Source: Ricinus communis (lineage: Eukaryota > Streptophyta > Magnoliopsida > Malpighiales > Euphorbiaceae). Taken from it: a stretch of DNA of 64,000 nucleotides. Shown piece after piece: positions 37,230 to 47,610 of this stretch. The position numbers and the translations under genes are program-made. The notes under the pieces are model-generated. The model saw only the letters and a list, made by a program, of their open reading frames with translations, made no database searches and was not told the origin of the DNA. Numbering within the stretch: the stretch's first letter is position 1; every line of letters starts with the position of its first letter. The DNA is taken from NCBI RefSeq assembly GCF_019578655.1, contig NC_063265.1, positions 15,858,285 to 15,922,284 of the forward strand, given 5' to 3'.

Positions 37230-37944
37230 TGATGGGAGGAAATACATCGCAGCGGAAACTTTAAAAGACGATCAAACTTCTCCTAAATAATATATGTGAA
37301 AACAGCAAGTAATAACCAAGTGAAACCAAATCAACATAAACAATTTTAGCATGGAAAACCTCCTCAAACCAAGGAGTAGAAACCACGGGACTCGTAAGCC
37401 GCTTAAATTATATCCACTATTATCAAATGAGTACAAATGTTCTCTCTAACAAAGCTTAAAGGCATACAAGATTATTCATCAAGATATCAACACTAATCTT
37501 GGCACAAATACAAGCATAAAAGAGGAAATATCAACACTAATCTTGGCACAAATACAAGCATAAAAGAGGAAATATCAACACATAAACTCAAGTAAAATAC
37601 ACAATGCACCAGTTTCGGTTTTAACACAAAATACCTCTTTAGAAAGATCCAAATGCAAGATCCACCATTCAGAATGTTCGACTTGAACTCATGAACAACA
37701 TATCCAAATTTGAGGACGACCAACGGTTGAATAGTGAGAAAAGCCTAATGGAGGGCAGCAGCTCGAGCTTGAAAGAAATATGATATTTAGACAACTCTCT
37801 CTGCTTTCTCTCTTGTATTTCTCAACACAATCTCATACCTAAAGTTACTTAGGGTTTCGTTTACATACTAGGGCCAAGTGGGCCTAATAATAAACCACTT
37901 AAGACATGTTTGGACTTCTCCAAATAGGAGTTCCAAACCTAACA
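37230..37944 (-). repeat. reverse LTR of the inverted-LTR element
   Basis: About 715 bases; its reverse complement starts TGTTAGGTTTGGAACTCC and ends CCTCCCATCA. Just beyond, on the minus strand, TGGTGCGGTGAGC lies where the primer-binding site should be and is only weakly similar to it. The TATA of the forward copy is TATGTAAAC here. Confidence 0.86.
37484..37580. repeat. 44-bp tandem duplication in the reverse LTR
   Basis: The unit beginning ATATCAACACTAATCTTGG is present twice (37484 and 37528), with the start of a third copy at 37572. The forward LTR has one copy, which accounts for the length difference of 44 bases. Confidence 0.92.
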
Positions 37945-37957
37945 AATCAAGTAGTAT

Positions 37958-39300
37958 TTAGGCCTCCCTTCAGTTATTGGAAAATCAAAGAAAGTTACTT
38001 TTTCGATTATTCAGGACCGAGTTATGGGTAAATTGAAGGGTTGGAAGGAAAAACTGCTCTCGATATCGGGTAAGAAAGTTCTAATTAAAGCAATCGCTTA
38101 ATCAATTCCAATTTATTTTATGAAATATTTTTTAATTCCACACTCTATTGCTGATAAATTAGAAGATGATTGTAAATTTTTGGTGGGGACAGAAGGACAA
38201 AGAAAGAAAAATTCATTAGTGTAAATGGGATCTTCTGTGTCAATCTAAATAGGCTGAGGGTTTGGGTTTCGAAAGTTTACATACTTTTGATTTAGCAATG
38301 TTAGCTAAACAAATTTGGAAACTGCATATTGATTTTTCATCTTTGATTTTTAAATTGCTAAAAGCCCGTTATATATACCCCAGATCTAATGTGTTGAGTC
38401 CATCAGTGCGCTATCAACCTGGCTAAACCTGGAGAAGCTTAATGGAGGCCAAATGGTTGATTGAAAAAGGTTCTTTCTGGGTAGATGGAAATGGGCAGGA
38501 TAATAGTGTTTGGGAAGACATGTGGCTGCTAATGCAATCAGGGTTTAAGCCTTTATCCCCAGTTGCTGGTTTTGCAAATATAAGGGTGAGTGACTTGCTG
38601 CTTAGTTCGAGTGGATGGAATTTAAGTCTAGTTAATGAGTTATTTACACATGAAGAGGGAAGAATGATTATAGACAATCCACTGAGTTCGGGACGACCAT
38701 AAAACTTTCTCTTATGGGCATTCTCAAGAAATGGTACTTATACCATGAAATGTGGTTATCATTAGCTTTTAGGTATCTCCAAGCTTTATTTGGTGTCTTT
38801 TTTCTACCCTCAACAACCATTATGGGTTCTTGAAGACATTATGGGGCTTGTGCATTCCTCCTAAAGTACGACTTCTTATGAAGGGCTTGTCAGAATTCTC
38901 TTCATGTTGGTGAATTATTCTTTAAAAGGCACATTCTTTGAAATTGTTGCACACTGCCTCTGGTCTTGTCCTTGTGTTTTGCAAGTATAGAGAGCCAACC
39001 AATTCTTTCCTCGAACCAATGATGAGAGGACTATGGATTTCTTCCAGCTTTCAACTCATCCTCAACTCAGTTTAGTCTTTTAGTTTATGATATTCTGCAT
39101 TTTGTTCCTTTGATTTCTAATTGTTCTTTTCATCATGTTTTTAGGAAAAGCAATATGGCAGCTCATAAACTATCTAGAGTAGCTTTTCATTCTAGCTCTT
39201 CACAAGTCTTAGTCATGGAAGATGCCCTTCTTCGAGTAAAGGACCAAGTCATGCTGGATTTTCCTTATTCTGATTAATGCATTTACTCCTTTTACTCAAA
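37958..39300 (+). pseudogene. LINE ORF2 segment 3 (thumb and C-terminus)
   Basis: Resumes at LGLPSVIGKSKKVTF and continues with VMGKLKGWKEKLLS, then decays with stops. Recognisable pieces include KRFFLG/WEDMWL, FSRNGTYTMKCGYH and HCLWSCPCVLQV, the zinc-finger-like region found after plant LINE reverse transcriptases. A/T-rich 3' end with AAAAGAAAAAAAG at about 39298-39310 and no later reading frame. Confidence 0.78.
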
Positions 39301-39312
39301 AGAAAAAAAGAG

Positions 39313-41186
39313 AGTATATATACAAAGTGTATGTGTATTATAATCATGTTGAATATATGTTCTATGCCAAAAAAAAGTACAAAAAAAAAAAGTTGAATAC
39401 ATAATAATTAGTTTGATTAAACAAAGTTAAACAAATTCAATATGGACATTTTACTTTACTTTATCTTATATTTTATAAGTTCATATTATGTGATTTATTA
39501 ATCATTAGTTGCTTTATATTTTATCGGCTGACAAATCAAGATATTATATAAAAAGAAGTTAATTGAAAAAGAAAAAAAAAAGGAACACAATGCTAAAATA
39601 AAAATTATAGAAATAAAGAAAACAAGAAAAGAATTAAAAATTTTAAAAGTTAGATTGAAGTGGTGAAAAGAATTTATATATTCCTTTAATTTACACGTTC
39701 ACAAAAAAATCTAATATATATATATATATATTAAAGTTAAAATAAAAAATGAATTAACCCAATTTGACACTTATTACTTATTGTTTAATTAATGAATGTC
39801 ACTTGTCACTCTATTATATTTTTTAAAAGTTCTAATTATTTAATTTATTCTTCTTTGTTATTATTGTTTATTATTTAACTAATAAATATCACTTTCAGTC
39901 TATTGTTTTCTTTAAATGTTCTAATTGTTTAATGTATTCCTTTTCTATTAATTATTAATTTAAAATAATTAATTTAAGAAAACTCATTTCTTAAATATAA
40001 TAAAAACTTAATAAAAAGATATTGAAGAATTAAAAATTAGGAAATATATATACTCGATACTCATAATTCTCAATACTCTGTGCTTATTCATTATTTAATT
40101 TCAATATTCAATACTTATGTATTATCATTTTTAACTAGAAACCAAAATTAAGAAAAGTTTTAAGTACATGAAAGAAAATATTTTTCTTTTTTATCATGTT
40201 TAACTTTTTTTTCTTTATTTTAAGCTATAAATAATTTCATTAAAGTTTTAAGCTTTACTAAATCATAAAAACTAATCACTTAATTTTATTTATTTATTTT
40301 TAGCTTCTATTAGTATAATTTTTATAACTCTTAAACTATTTATCATATTTTTCAATTTAATAATATGAGATTTTAATAATATTATACATTAACAAGAAAT
40401 CTTGTTGATAATAATATGGTTAGTCATTTATTTTTATTTTTAAACAAACTATAATATTTATGTAATAGATGAAAAAAAATGGCTTAATTAATTATTTGAT
40501 TTGTGTTCAAAACATAAAAGTATTTTTCTTGAAAAGCAACGTGATTAGAATAAAAACATTTTAAAAAATGTAAAAAAATAAAAGATATTAAATCTTTGAA
40601 TCTGTAAATTAAGTTTTTCTTCTATTTATATTTGATACAAATTAATTACCAAACGATATAACATCTCATTGTCCATTTGTTAATGCTGCAATATCATATA
40701 ATTCATCAAAGAAAAAAAGCTTGGACTCTTGAAATTGGAGATCAAATGTCAATCTTCTCTGTAATTATTTTTCATGCCTTATTTTGTTTAGCATTCAATA
40801 AATTTATTTTCTTTTACCTCCTGTTACTAAAATTTTCATGATTTTCAGACTATCTATTATTTAGTTTTCAGTTTGATAATATAAATTTTTTAATAATGTT
40901 ATACATTATTTGATTATTTAGCAATAAATCTTGATGATGATTATATGGTTATTAATTTGGTTTTACTTTCGAACATTATATAATTTTTATGCAATAGATG
41001 CAAAATAAAATTATTTTAATCAATTATTTGACTTGTCTTAAAAATATAAAATATTTTTATTAAAACAATGTAATTAGAATTAATATATTCAAAAAAGAGA
41101 TTTAAAATCAGATATTATAAAAATATGTAAGAAAATTATGAAAATTTATATTAGTTATTATTGAAATTAATATACCATTATGCAAG
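39313..41186. other. very AT-rich DNA with diverged internal duplications
   Basis: No gene. A block of about 90 bases is repeated in tandem at roughly 39760-39850 and 39855-39945 (shared TTCTAATTRTTTAATKTATTC). A longer block of about 300 bases is repeated at about 40270-40570 and 40800-41100 with shared landmarks ATAATATTATACATTA, AATCTTGWTGATRAT, ATGCAATAGATG and TTATTTGAYTTGTST. A short (TA)n sits at 39714-39731. Confidence 0.6.
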
Positions 41187-41448
41187 ATGATCAAGAATGA
41201 TAGATTGTCTATACATCTTAAAAGAATTCACAATTTGAGACACAGAGCCATACAAAAAAGTAGGATCAGTGATTCAGTTTACAAGAATAATCAAGTTTTT
41301 GTACATGTTTTCATGCGTGCATTTATGGGTTACCAGTCATTCGGTGGAGTAAATGATGACGATTCAACGGGCCCAATCTTCTTTCGCCGGTCCTTGTCTT
41401 TGTTGTCTCGCACGAAGTTAGCAATTAATAACGTAACCTGTCAAAAGA

Positions 41449-41925
41449 TTAATTTTGGTCTTCTTCTTTTATCTCCACCCCTCTTATCTTTATGGTCCTT
41501 ATCTTGAAGCGTTCAAGCTTATGTGTCAAGAACTCTAAGGGTAAGGGTCGATGAAGACCTCGCGTTGAGGTGCAACCAACATTCAAACGTCTTTGTTTGG
41601 TTGTTGCCTTGTTCATCCTTTCTTCTGTTAGTCTTGTAGGAAGCTTTACAGCCATTGACAACTCCGAAATGCTTTTAGTTTCTTTCTCTTCTTCCTTTTC
41701 CTCTTCAACGTCTATTGCCATTGGAGGCGCCACTGAAAACCAATGCTCAGGCATATAGTAGGGGTGGGCAACGTTGTTGTGCTGAGGAGAATGAACTAGG
41801 GTTTGGCTTTTGGCCTGTGGGGAGAAACAATTATCAAAACTCATGTTGTAACGTCGCATAGGTGATATTGGAGGATGAAAATAAGGTGAAGAAGGCTTTG
41901 AATCAAGATTAATCTTGAGCGACAT
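41449..41925 (-). CDS. small unrecognised protein, 158 residues
   Basis: An uninterrupted ATG-started frame with good protein-like composition; I do not recognise the family. The N-terminal half is Pro/Ser/His-rich (KPSSPYFHPPISPMRRY), an acidic run EEEKEEEKE lies near 75-83, then MAVKLPTRLTEERM, and a basic C-terminal motif KLERFKIRTIKIRGV near 136-150. No signal peptide, membrane span or cysteine pattern is evident. A TATATATA run at 41995-42003 lies about 75 bases upstream, suitably placed for a short leader. The related broken copy at 44765-45094 shares VKLP and KLERFKI-TIK with similar spacing, which argues that this is a real gene family and not a chance frame. Subcellular site and role cannot be inferred. 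Confidence 0.6.
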   Translation of the reverse strand: MSLKINLDSKPSSPYFHPPISPMRRYNMSFDNCFSPQAKSQTLVHSPQHNNVAHPYYMPEHWFSVAPPMAIDVEEEKEEEKETKSISELSMAVKLPTRLTEERMNKATTKQRRLNVGCTSTRGLHRPLPLEFLTHKLERFKIRTIKIRGVEIKEEDQN

Positions 41926-41994
41926 GTTTGTAGCTTCAATAAGAGAGAAATTAATAAGAGTATATATGATGATTATATGTTGGTTTTAGAGGCG

Positions 41995-42003
41995 TATATA
42001 TAT
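41995..42003 (-). promoter_or_regulatory. candidate TATA box for the 158-residue gene
   Basis: On the minus strand CAATATATATACGCC places a TATATATA run about 70-78 bases upstream of the ATG at 41925. Confidence 0.4.
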
Positions 42004-42992
42004 TGAGCAACTCTTGTACAAAAATGGAAGGTAAGACAGGAAATGATTTTATTGTATATAAGACATTAGCTTAAGACATACATATATATATATATATATA
42101 TATAAGAACCATAGCTTGGGTATAACGTAGATATTCTGGTCTTCCTTTTGACTATGTTCACTCGTTTTAAGAATAGTACGTATTATTTTCTTCTCTTTAT
42201 AATATATGGTCTTTATTTGATTTATTTATAATATTTATATATAGTCTTAAATTGACAAAGAAACGTGCAAATAAAAGGATAAATGAAGTCTTGATGTGGG
42301 CTTCTGATTATATTTTGGTTACCGTTTACATGTCTGATCTTCTGAATTTTCAAGTTCATGCAAGTTGGTTCAAATACTAATGGACGTTAGGATGTTCGGG
42401 AAAACTGGTGGCTTTTTTGACTTTTAATATATAGTCTCAAGTGATAATAATACTCCTCTTACTGTGGTTTATAAATTTCTTGGTCATACAGTGATTAAAT
42501 CTTTCTCCTTGATAAACCTTTTCAATGCTAATTAATATGATCAGATAACATATTATCTGTTAATAGAATTCTTAATTCAAAATTTATCTTTTTATTTTTG
42601 TTTCAGAAGTTTACGTATTTTAATAATTTTGTTCTCATAATTGAGCATTACTTCGAATATAAACTCCGCAGCATTGTGAGGATATAATCTTCGATAGAAG
42701 GTTTGAATAATTAGAGTTGGAACTTCTTGGGAAAAAAAATCAAAATGTATATCTTTGGTCGGATCCGAGATGAACTTAATACAGTGAACAATCTGCGATT
42801 CTTTTTTTTTATTTTTTTTATCACTAAACTTAAGATATATGCTGAATGCTTTTCTTTTAATCAAGTTAAACATATATATAAATTTCGTATAGTGTATGGG
42901 AGAGAACAATTTCTAACACAAGACAACATTGAAGAAAAGAGTAATACTAAGAAGGTACTGCATGTGTATAGTTTTTATATGTTTAATTAATA
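42004..42992. other. intergenic
   Basis: No gene recognised. Contains (TA)n at 42080-42104 and a T-rich run near 42803-42821. Confidence 0.5.
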
Positions 42993-43718
42993 TTAGTCGT
43001 TTACCCGTGGATTGCACAACCGTTATTATTATTTTGATTTTAAATCAAGTTGATAGATATAATCTAATAAAATTTCAGTATATAATATTGCTTTGTAGAA
43101 TCTTAAAAAATAATAACATCATTATTTTTTAATGTCTTTATTCTTAAAAAAAATTTAAAATTTTATTAATGCAATAATATAAAATTATTTATTAATTAAC
43201 TTTAATATTATAAACTAATATATTAGTATAATTAATATTATTATTTTTTAGAATTAAAAATTTGTTGTATAATTTATAGTTTAATTTATTATTAAATATA
43301 ATATTAGAAATATAATTTAAGATGTTATTTTCTATATTAAAATTATTATCTAATTATAAAATTATTAGTTAATATAATATTAAAATATAATTAATATGCT
43401 ATCTTTTATGATAGATTTAATATTATTATCTAATTAGAAAACTATTTATTAGTTAATATAATATTAAAATATAATTAATATGTTATTATTTCTTAGAATA
43501 AAATTAGTATTATTATCTGATTAGAATATAATTAATATCATATTTCTTAGGATTAGAATCAATGTTTAATTAAGAATGTAATTTATTAATGAATAAATTA
43601 ATAGAAAAAATTATAAAATTATATATGAGCTTGAACTCCATGTGTCAAAGATATATACATGTTAAAATGAAAATTTTATGTATTAAAAATTAAACACACA
43701 TATCAAAAAAAATTAAGA
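42993..43718 (-). mobile_element. dispersed AT-rich repeat, copy D (Helitron-like, inferred)
   Basis: On the minus strand it starts TCTTAATTTTTTTTG and ends CACGGGTAAACGACTAA, with host bases A before TC and T after CTAA. These are the structural marks of a Helitron (5' TC, 3' CTRR, insertion between A and T). The GTGGATTGCAC block next to the 3' end looks like a decayed CCCGTGC...GCACGGG hairpin. It carries no Rep/helicase or other frame, so it would be a non-autonomous member. The longest and best delimited of the four copies. Confidence 0.55.
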
Positions 43719-44764
43719 TTGAGAAATTAATATATGTGACTTGCATTACATGTAATATTAGGGGTTAATGACGTTATCAAATATGAAAACCTTGAATTAG
43801 TCAAGAAAATTAGACCGAAATTGTGATTTCCCCGGCCGTAATTTTGGTATATCTTTATGTTAAAGGCTTGCGATACCATCCAATTCGAAGGATTGCATGC
43901 CCAAACCAAAATAAAGCAGTTACGTGTACTCAACTTGTAGTTTGCCATAGGCAATGAAAGTTAGGTTTACGCTTTCTTTGCCTAAAATATATAATAGATT
44001 ATAATTTTTTAGTGTGTATATATTTAAAGTTAATTTAGAGTATGTCGGATAATATCTTTAAAAATAGTAAAAAAAATATCTTAAGAATTTTAACGCTACT
44101 GCATATTTAAATTTTTAATTTGAGACCTTAATTAATTAAACTAGAAAAAGCTTATACTATCTTATCTGCATACTTTTAAGTATTAAAAATTTTGTTTTAT
44201 TTATAAATAAAGGACTTATGACACCGAATATCTAAACATTTACATCCAATTGTAAATTTAGTCCATTTTTTTAACTTTTATTTAAATAGTCCAATTTGAC
44301 TAATTGATTGCAATTATGGATAAATAAAAATTTAGGTCAAAATAGAGTGACATGTTATTATTAACAATTTACACATTATTACCATATATATTTACACAGT
44401 ATATACGAGTTATCAAGGTCAAATTATAGAATATGAAAGTGAATGACGTTATTTCTTTTTTCACTTTCATCGTGATTTTATATATTTTTTAAAACATAAA
44501 TAAATAAAAAAAGAAAATGATGTTTTAGGTTGAATCATGTTTAGTAAATATTCAGATCGAGTCAAAATATTCAACTCTTTGGTTCAGTTTAAAGCAGATC
44601 ATTTATTCTTCCATTGAAAAAGAAAAACAAAGGAACCATACTGAAGTTAAGAAAATCCCGAAAAGAAAAGTTTAGGATTTGAAACTCTGATCAACGAGCA
44701 GAAGATTGATCATATTCCATATATAACTTGCCAATTGAACTAAGATTGCAGAGAATCTTAAGCT
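43719..44764. other. intergenic
   Basis: No gene supported. A minus-strand open stretch at about 43800-43945 (MANYKLSTRNCFILVWACNP) starts with ATG but matches nothing I know and decays at once. Confidence 0.45.
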
Positions 44765-45094
44765 TCAAGTTTCTGGGTAGTAAGTGTAACTTAATTTTTT
44801 TGTTACTTCAATTGATCTCATTGAGCCATGAATTGTTTTCCTTAGTTGGCCAACGCCTCCCAGCTTTATAGTCTTTATTTTGAATCGCTCAAGCTTGTTA
44901 GACAACTCCTCCACTAATAGATCCACCTCCAAGTCTATGTTATAGCTAGGAGTACTATATAAATTCTCCAAGTTCCTGACTACTTTGCTTGCAGTAATTA
45001 TTTCAGGAAGCTTTACAAACAATTCAAGAATGTCATCTATTGTGAATTAGTGGCTTTCAGGCAGTAGAAAGTGGTTGCCGACATGGCTTTGCAT
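44765..45094 (-). pseudogene. broken relative of the 158-residue gene
   Basis: From an ATG at 45094 the frame reads MQSHVGNHFLLPESH, meets TAA at 45049-45047, and continues without shift as FTIDDILELFVKLPEI, then NLENLYSTPSYNIDLEVDLL and SNKLERFKIKTIKLGGVG. The VKLP and KLERFKI-TIK-GV motifs and the roughly 36-39 residue spacing between them match the intact frame at 41449-41925, and HFLLPESH corresponds to YYMPEHW there. The good frame on both sides of one stop suggests recent inactivation, or an upstream exon that I cannot see. The product is unknown. Confidence 0.55.
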
Positions 45095-46879
45095 TAAATT
45101 TTTCGTGGGATTCTTGATTTAATATTTTGATAAAGCCATGTTGTTATTATTTGAATTAAATAATTATTTTAAACAATTCAAACTTTAGTATATAATTGTG
45201 TTAAAATTTTTAGAAAAAATATTTTACTATTTATAAAAGTTCTATCTGCTATATTCTATATTAATTTTAGATATTTCGGACATAATTGATAATTTGAAGT
45301 TGAAAGAATATGACTTTTTGAAAGTCGTAACCCTGGGAATGATAGAAGGGGTAATGCTTTTGTAACTCTGACGGCGGGAACAATTGGAATGGTTTGACAT
45401 CTTCAACACTTATACTGTGAGCCCAATGTCAAAGGCAAATATATAACATCATTAACCTATGTCACGTGTGAGCAGTCGAAGGACTCGCCAAGCAGCCGTC
45501 AATCAAACATATTCTATTAATTTGCTAAATAGATATTTGAATTTGTCAGAGAATTATATCGGTGGTTCTATCTGCTATTTAGTTTTCTTTTCTTTTAAAC
45601 TATTAAACATAATTAATACTAAAACAATTCATCCTAAATTAATTTTTATAATATATAACAAATAAGTACTATTCAAAATTATCTTTGTGTGAATCTGTGA
45701 GTTTAATTGAAGCTTCTCCTCAACCGTGGCCTTGTAAGGATTTTGATTCTCTTGCTTCGTAATATAATCATCCTTTTTCTCAACAAAAAAAATACGTATA
45801 ATGTAAATTTGATTCTTTATAGTATTCATATTTATAATATTTTTTTTAAAAAAGGTTCGCATTAGTGAGATTTATCCTGCTTCTTGCTACGGCTGTTTCA
45901 AGTTCTACTAAAATGTTTAAATAAATAAAACAAAGAAATCAGAAAACAAGCTAGGAGTTTCAATAGGAAATTGTACTTAATAAAGAGGATTAAGAAATAA
46001 GAGCTAAAGAAATTTGCAGTAAAATGCTGAAAATTGAGATTAAACGCGAAAATTTATATGTTATAACTAATTAAGGATGAGAAAGGAAACTAGGATTGTA
46101 GTTGTATTTTGTTATAGAATCAAATATGAATTGATTGCATATGATATTATTTCTATGTTTATATATTTATCCAAATATATAGTGACACTAATAAATAAAT
46201 AGGAAATATTTATTTTAGGTAAATGTTTTTTAAATGAATAATGTTTATTGATTAGTAAATTAATACATACAGAATCGCATCAAATTAAAGCGGTCAGCCT
46301 ATAGTTTATCAGTGTCCGTACTTTCAATTTTATAACTTGTAAGAGAATAAGAGGACAATCTTACTAGAAGTGCACATTATAAATTTAGGCTGGCCCAAAA
46401 TTCTGCTTTGGACACAAGTTGATACAAACAGGGAAAAGGCTCATTCATTGGGTGAACCTCCAAATTATAATTAAAAGTTTAATAAACTTTTGGGATGGAT
46501 CGACATCCATTGATATGAATCGGAGCTCAGCTGACCATTAACGGAAGAAACCCATCTCTCTCTCTAAATACACATTATGCCCTTCTCTAACCTCTAGGCA
46601 AGAGTCTCTTTGGACTTCCGCAGGTCATTTTACCATTGGTGGTCCATAAAAGTTGCATTTTTCTTGTGTTTTTTTTTTTTTTTTCCAATTGGTCTAGTAT
46701 GTGATGATAGTTTCAGGTAGTGGTATGAGATTTCAAGTCCTCCATTTTTTGATCTCCTAGATGGATATGAATTATTTATTTCGTGTTTAGTTTGGTATTT
46801 AGATGCACATTGATAAAAGGTCGTTTTAAGAGACTACTATTTTGATCTCCTGAAGTTCAGTCCGGTCTCCCTTAAAGAG
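45095..46879. other. intergenic
   Basis: No gene recognised. A T-rich run near 46671-46684 and AT-rich filler. A GC-richer patch at 45340-45490 has no extended reading frame. Confidence 0.5.
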
Positions 46880-47377
46880 ACCTAGCGAACACACTATAGT
46901 CTAAGGTCTTCATAAGGGGACACGAAATAGCAGCAGTTTAAATTAAGGAAAAAGCTGTTGCCAACATTCACCCCAGAAGACTGTCCAGGTTGTCTCTCCA
47001 ACCCGACTTGGCCAATAACCAATAAGACAGAATATGCGTGGTTGAACACAAAGCCCCCAAACTTCACAACCAATGGGAGACGTTGAGACAGACAGAGAGC
47101 TAATAAGAAAGCAGAAGGAACTCGACCAATCAGGGAAGAGACACAAGAATATACCATATACCGCTCCATATGTAAGAAATGAGATAACAAGGTAAAACTC
47201 TAGAACAATTCTAAACACTTAAACCCTTACTTTCTTTCTCTTTCCCTCTCAATTTTCTACTGACTTGAGCATCAAAGTGGTTGCATCGGTCTATCCGCAG
47301 GCACTTCCACACTTACTATGGATTGTCTCATAACTTTCATACTTACTATGGACTGTCTTGTAAGACCGAACCTAGAA

Positions 47378-47436
<59 letters not shown>

Positions 47437-47610
47437 GGTCTTTAGAATGGTCTATCCAATATTCAAGCAGATCTAAGACGACCAGCTACCAGTACGTGAG
47501 AGCTGTTAGAAAGTTATTATTTGATCTGCAAGAATCTCGGTTTTCTCCGCCAACTCAATCTAGAGCACATTGAGGTGCAATAGTTGTCCACATCACAATC
47601 TTAAGATGTG
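46880..47610 (+). repeat. possible decayed LTR
   Basis: This patch is markedly less AT-rich than its surroundings. It contains TTTCTACTGACTTGAGCATC at about 47256 followed by a CGGTCTATCCGCAGGCACTT stretch, the style of wording often seen near the 3' end of plant LTRs. A 31-base tandem (CACTTACTATGGATTGTCT...) follows at about 47310-47360. I could not find matching ends, a target duplication or a partner LTR, so the call is tentative. Confidence 0.3.
47380..47433. repeat. (TA)n microsatellite, about 54 bp
   Basis: Uninterrupted TA tract within the LTR-like patch. Confidence 0.97.

Larger units (their letters stand above)
35777..37944. mobile_element. copia-derived element with LTRs in inverted orientation
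   Basis: A forward LTR (35777-36448) is followed by a tRNA-iMet-type primer-binding site, a gag fragment and then a second LTR copy in reverse orientation (37230-37944). Both outer ends are therefore the TGTT start of an LTR: TGTTGGGTTTGG on the left, CCAAACCTAACA on the right. AGTAT lies directly left of the element (35772-35776) and again at 37953-37957, where the LINE frame resumes (Y-LGLPSVIGKS). Eight bases (AATCAAGT, 37945-37952) separate the right LTR end from the repeat of AGTAT. The single copy of LINE sequence outside shows this is one insertion unit. Confidence 0.85.
32818..39312 (+). mobile_element. 5'-truncated LINE, split by two later insertions
   Basis: Three segments (about 32818-33097, 34922-35776 and 37958-39312) join into one decayed LINE ORF2 reading frame. 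The first has the start of the reverse transcriptase region (MHPNKYSVPDGM), the second SQGDPLSPYLF and ADDSLLF, and the third the thumb, a zf-RVT-like region (FSRNGTYTMKCGYH, HCLWSCP) and a poly(A)-like tail at about 39300. The flanks TATATACAccGTGTA (about 32803) and TATATACAaaGTGTA (about 39316) look like a target-site duplication of about 15 bp. The endonuclease and 5' part are missing, as in the usual 5' truncation. Net LINE length is about 2.5 kb. Confidence 0.85.

Noticed and set aside
43727..43954. Minus-strand frame with MANYKLSTRNCFILVWACNP
   Set aside because: Short, no homologue recognised, and no splice sites or promoter that would make it a gene.
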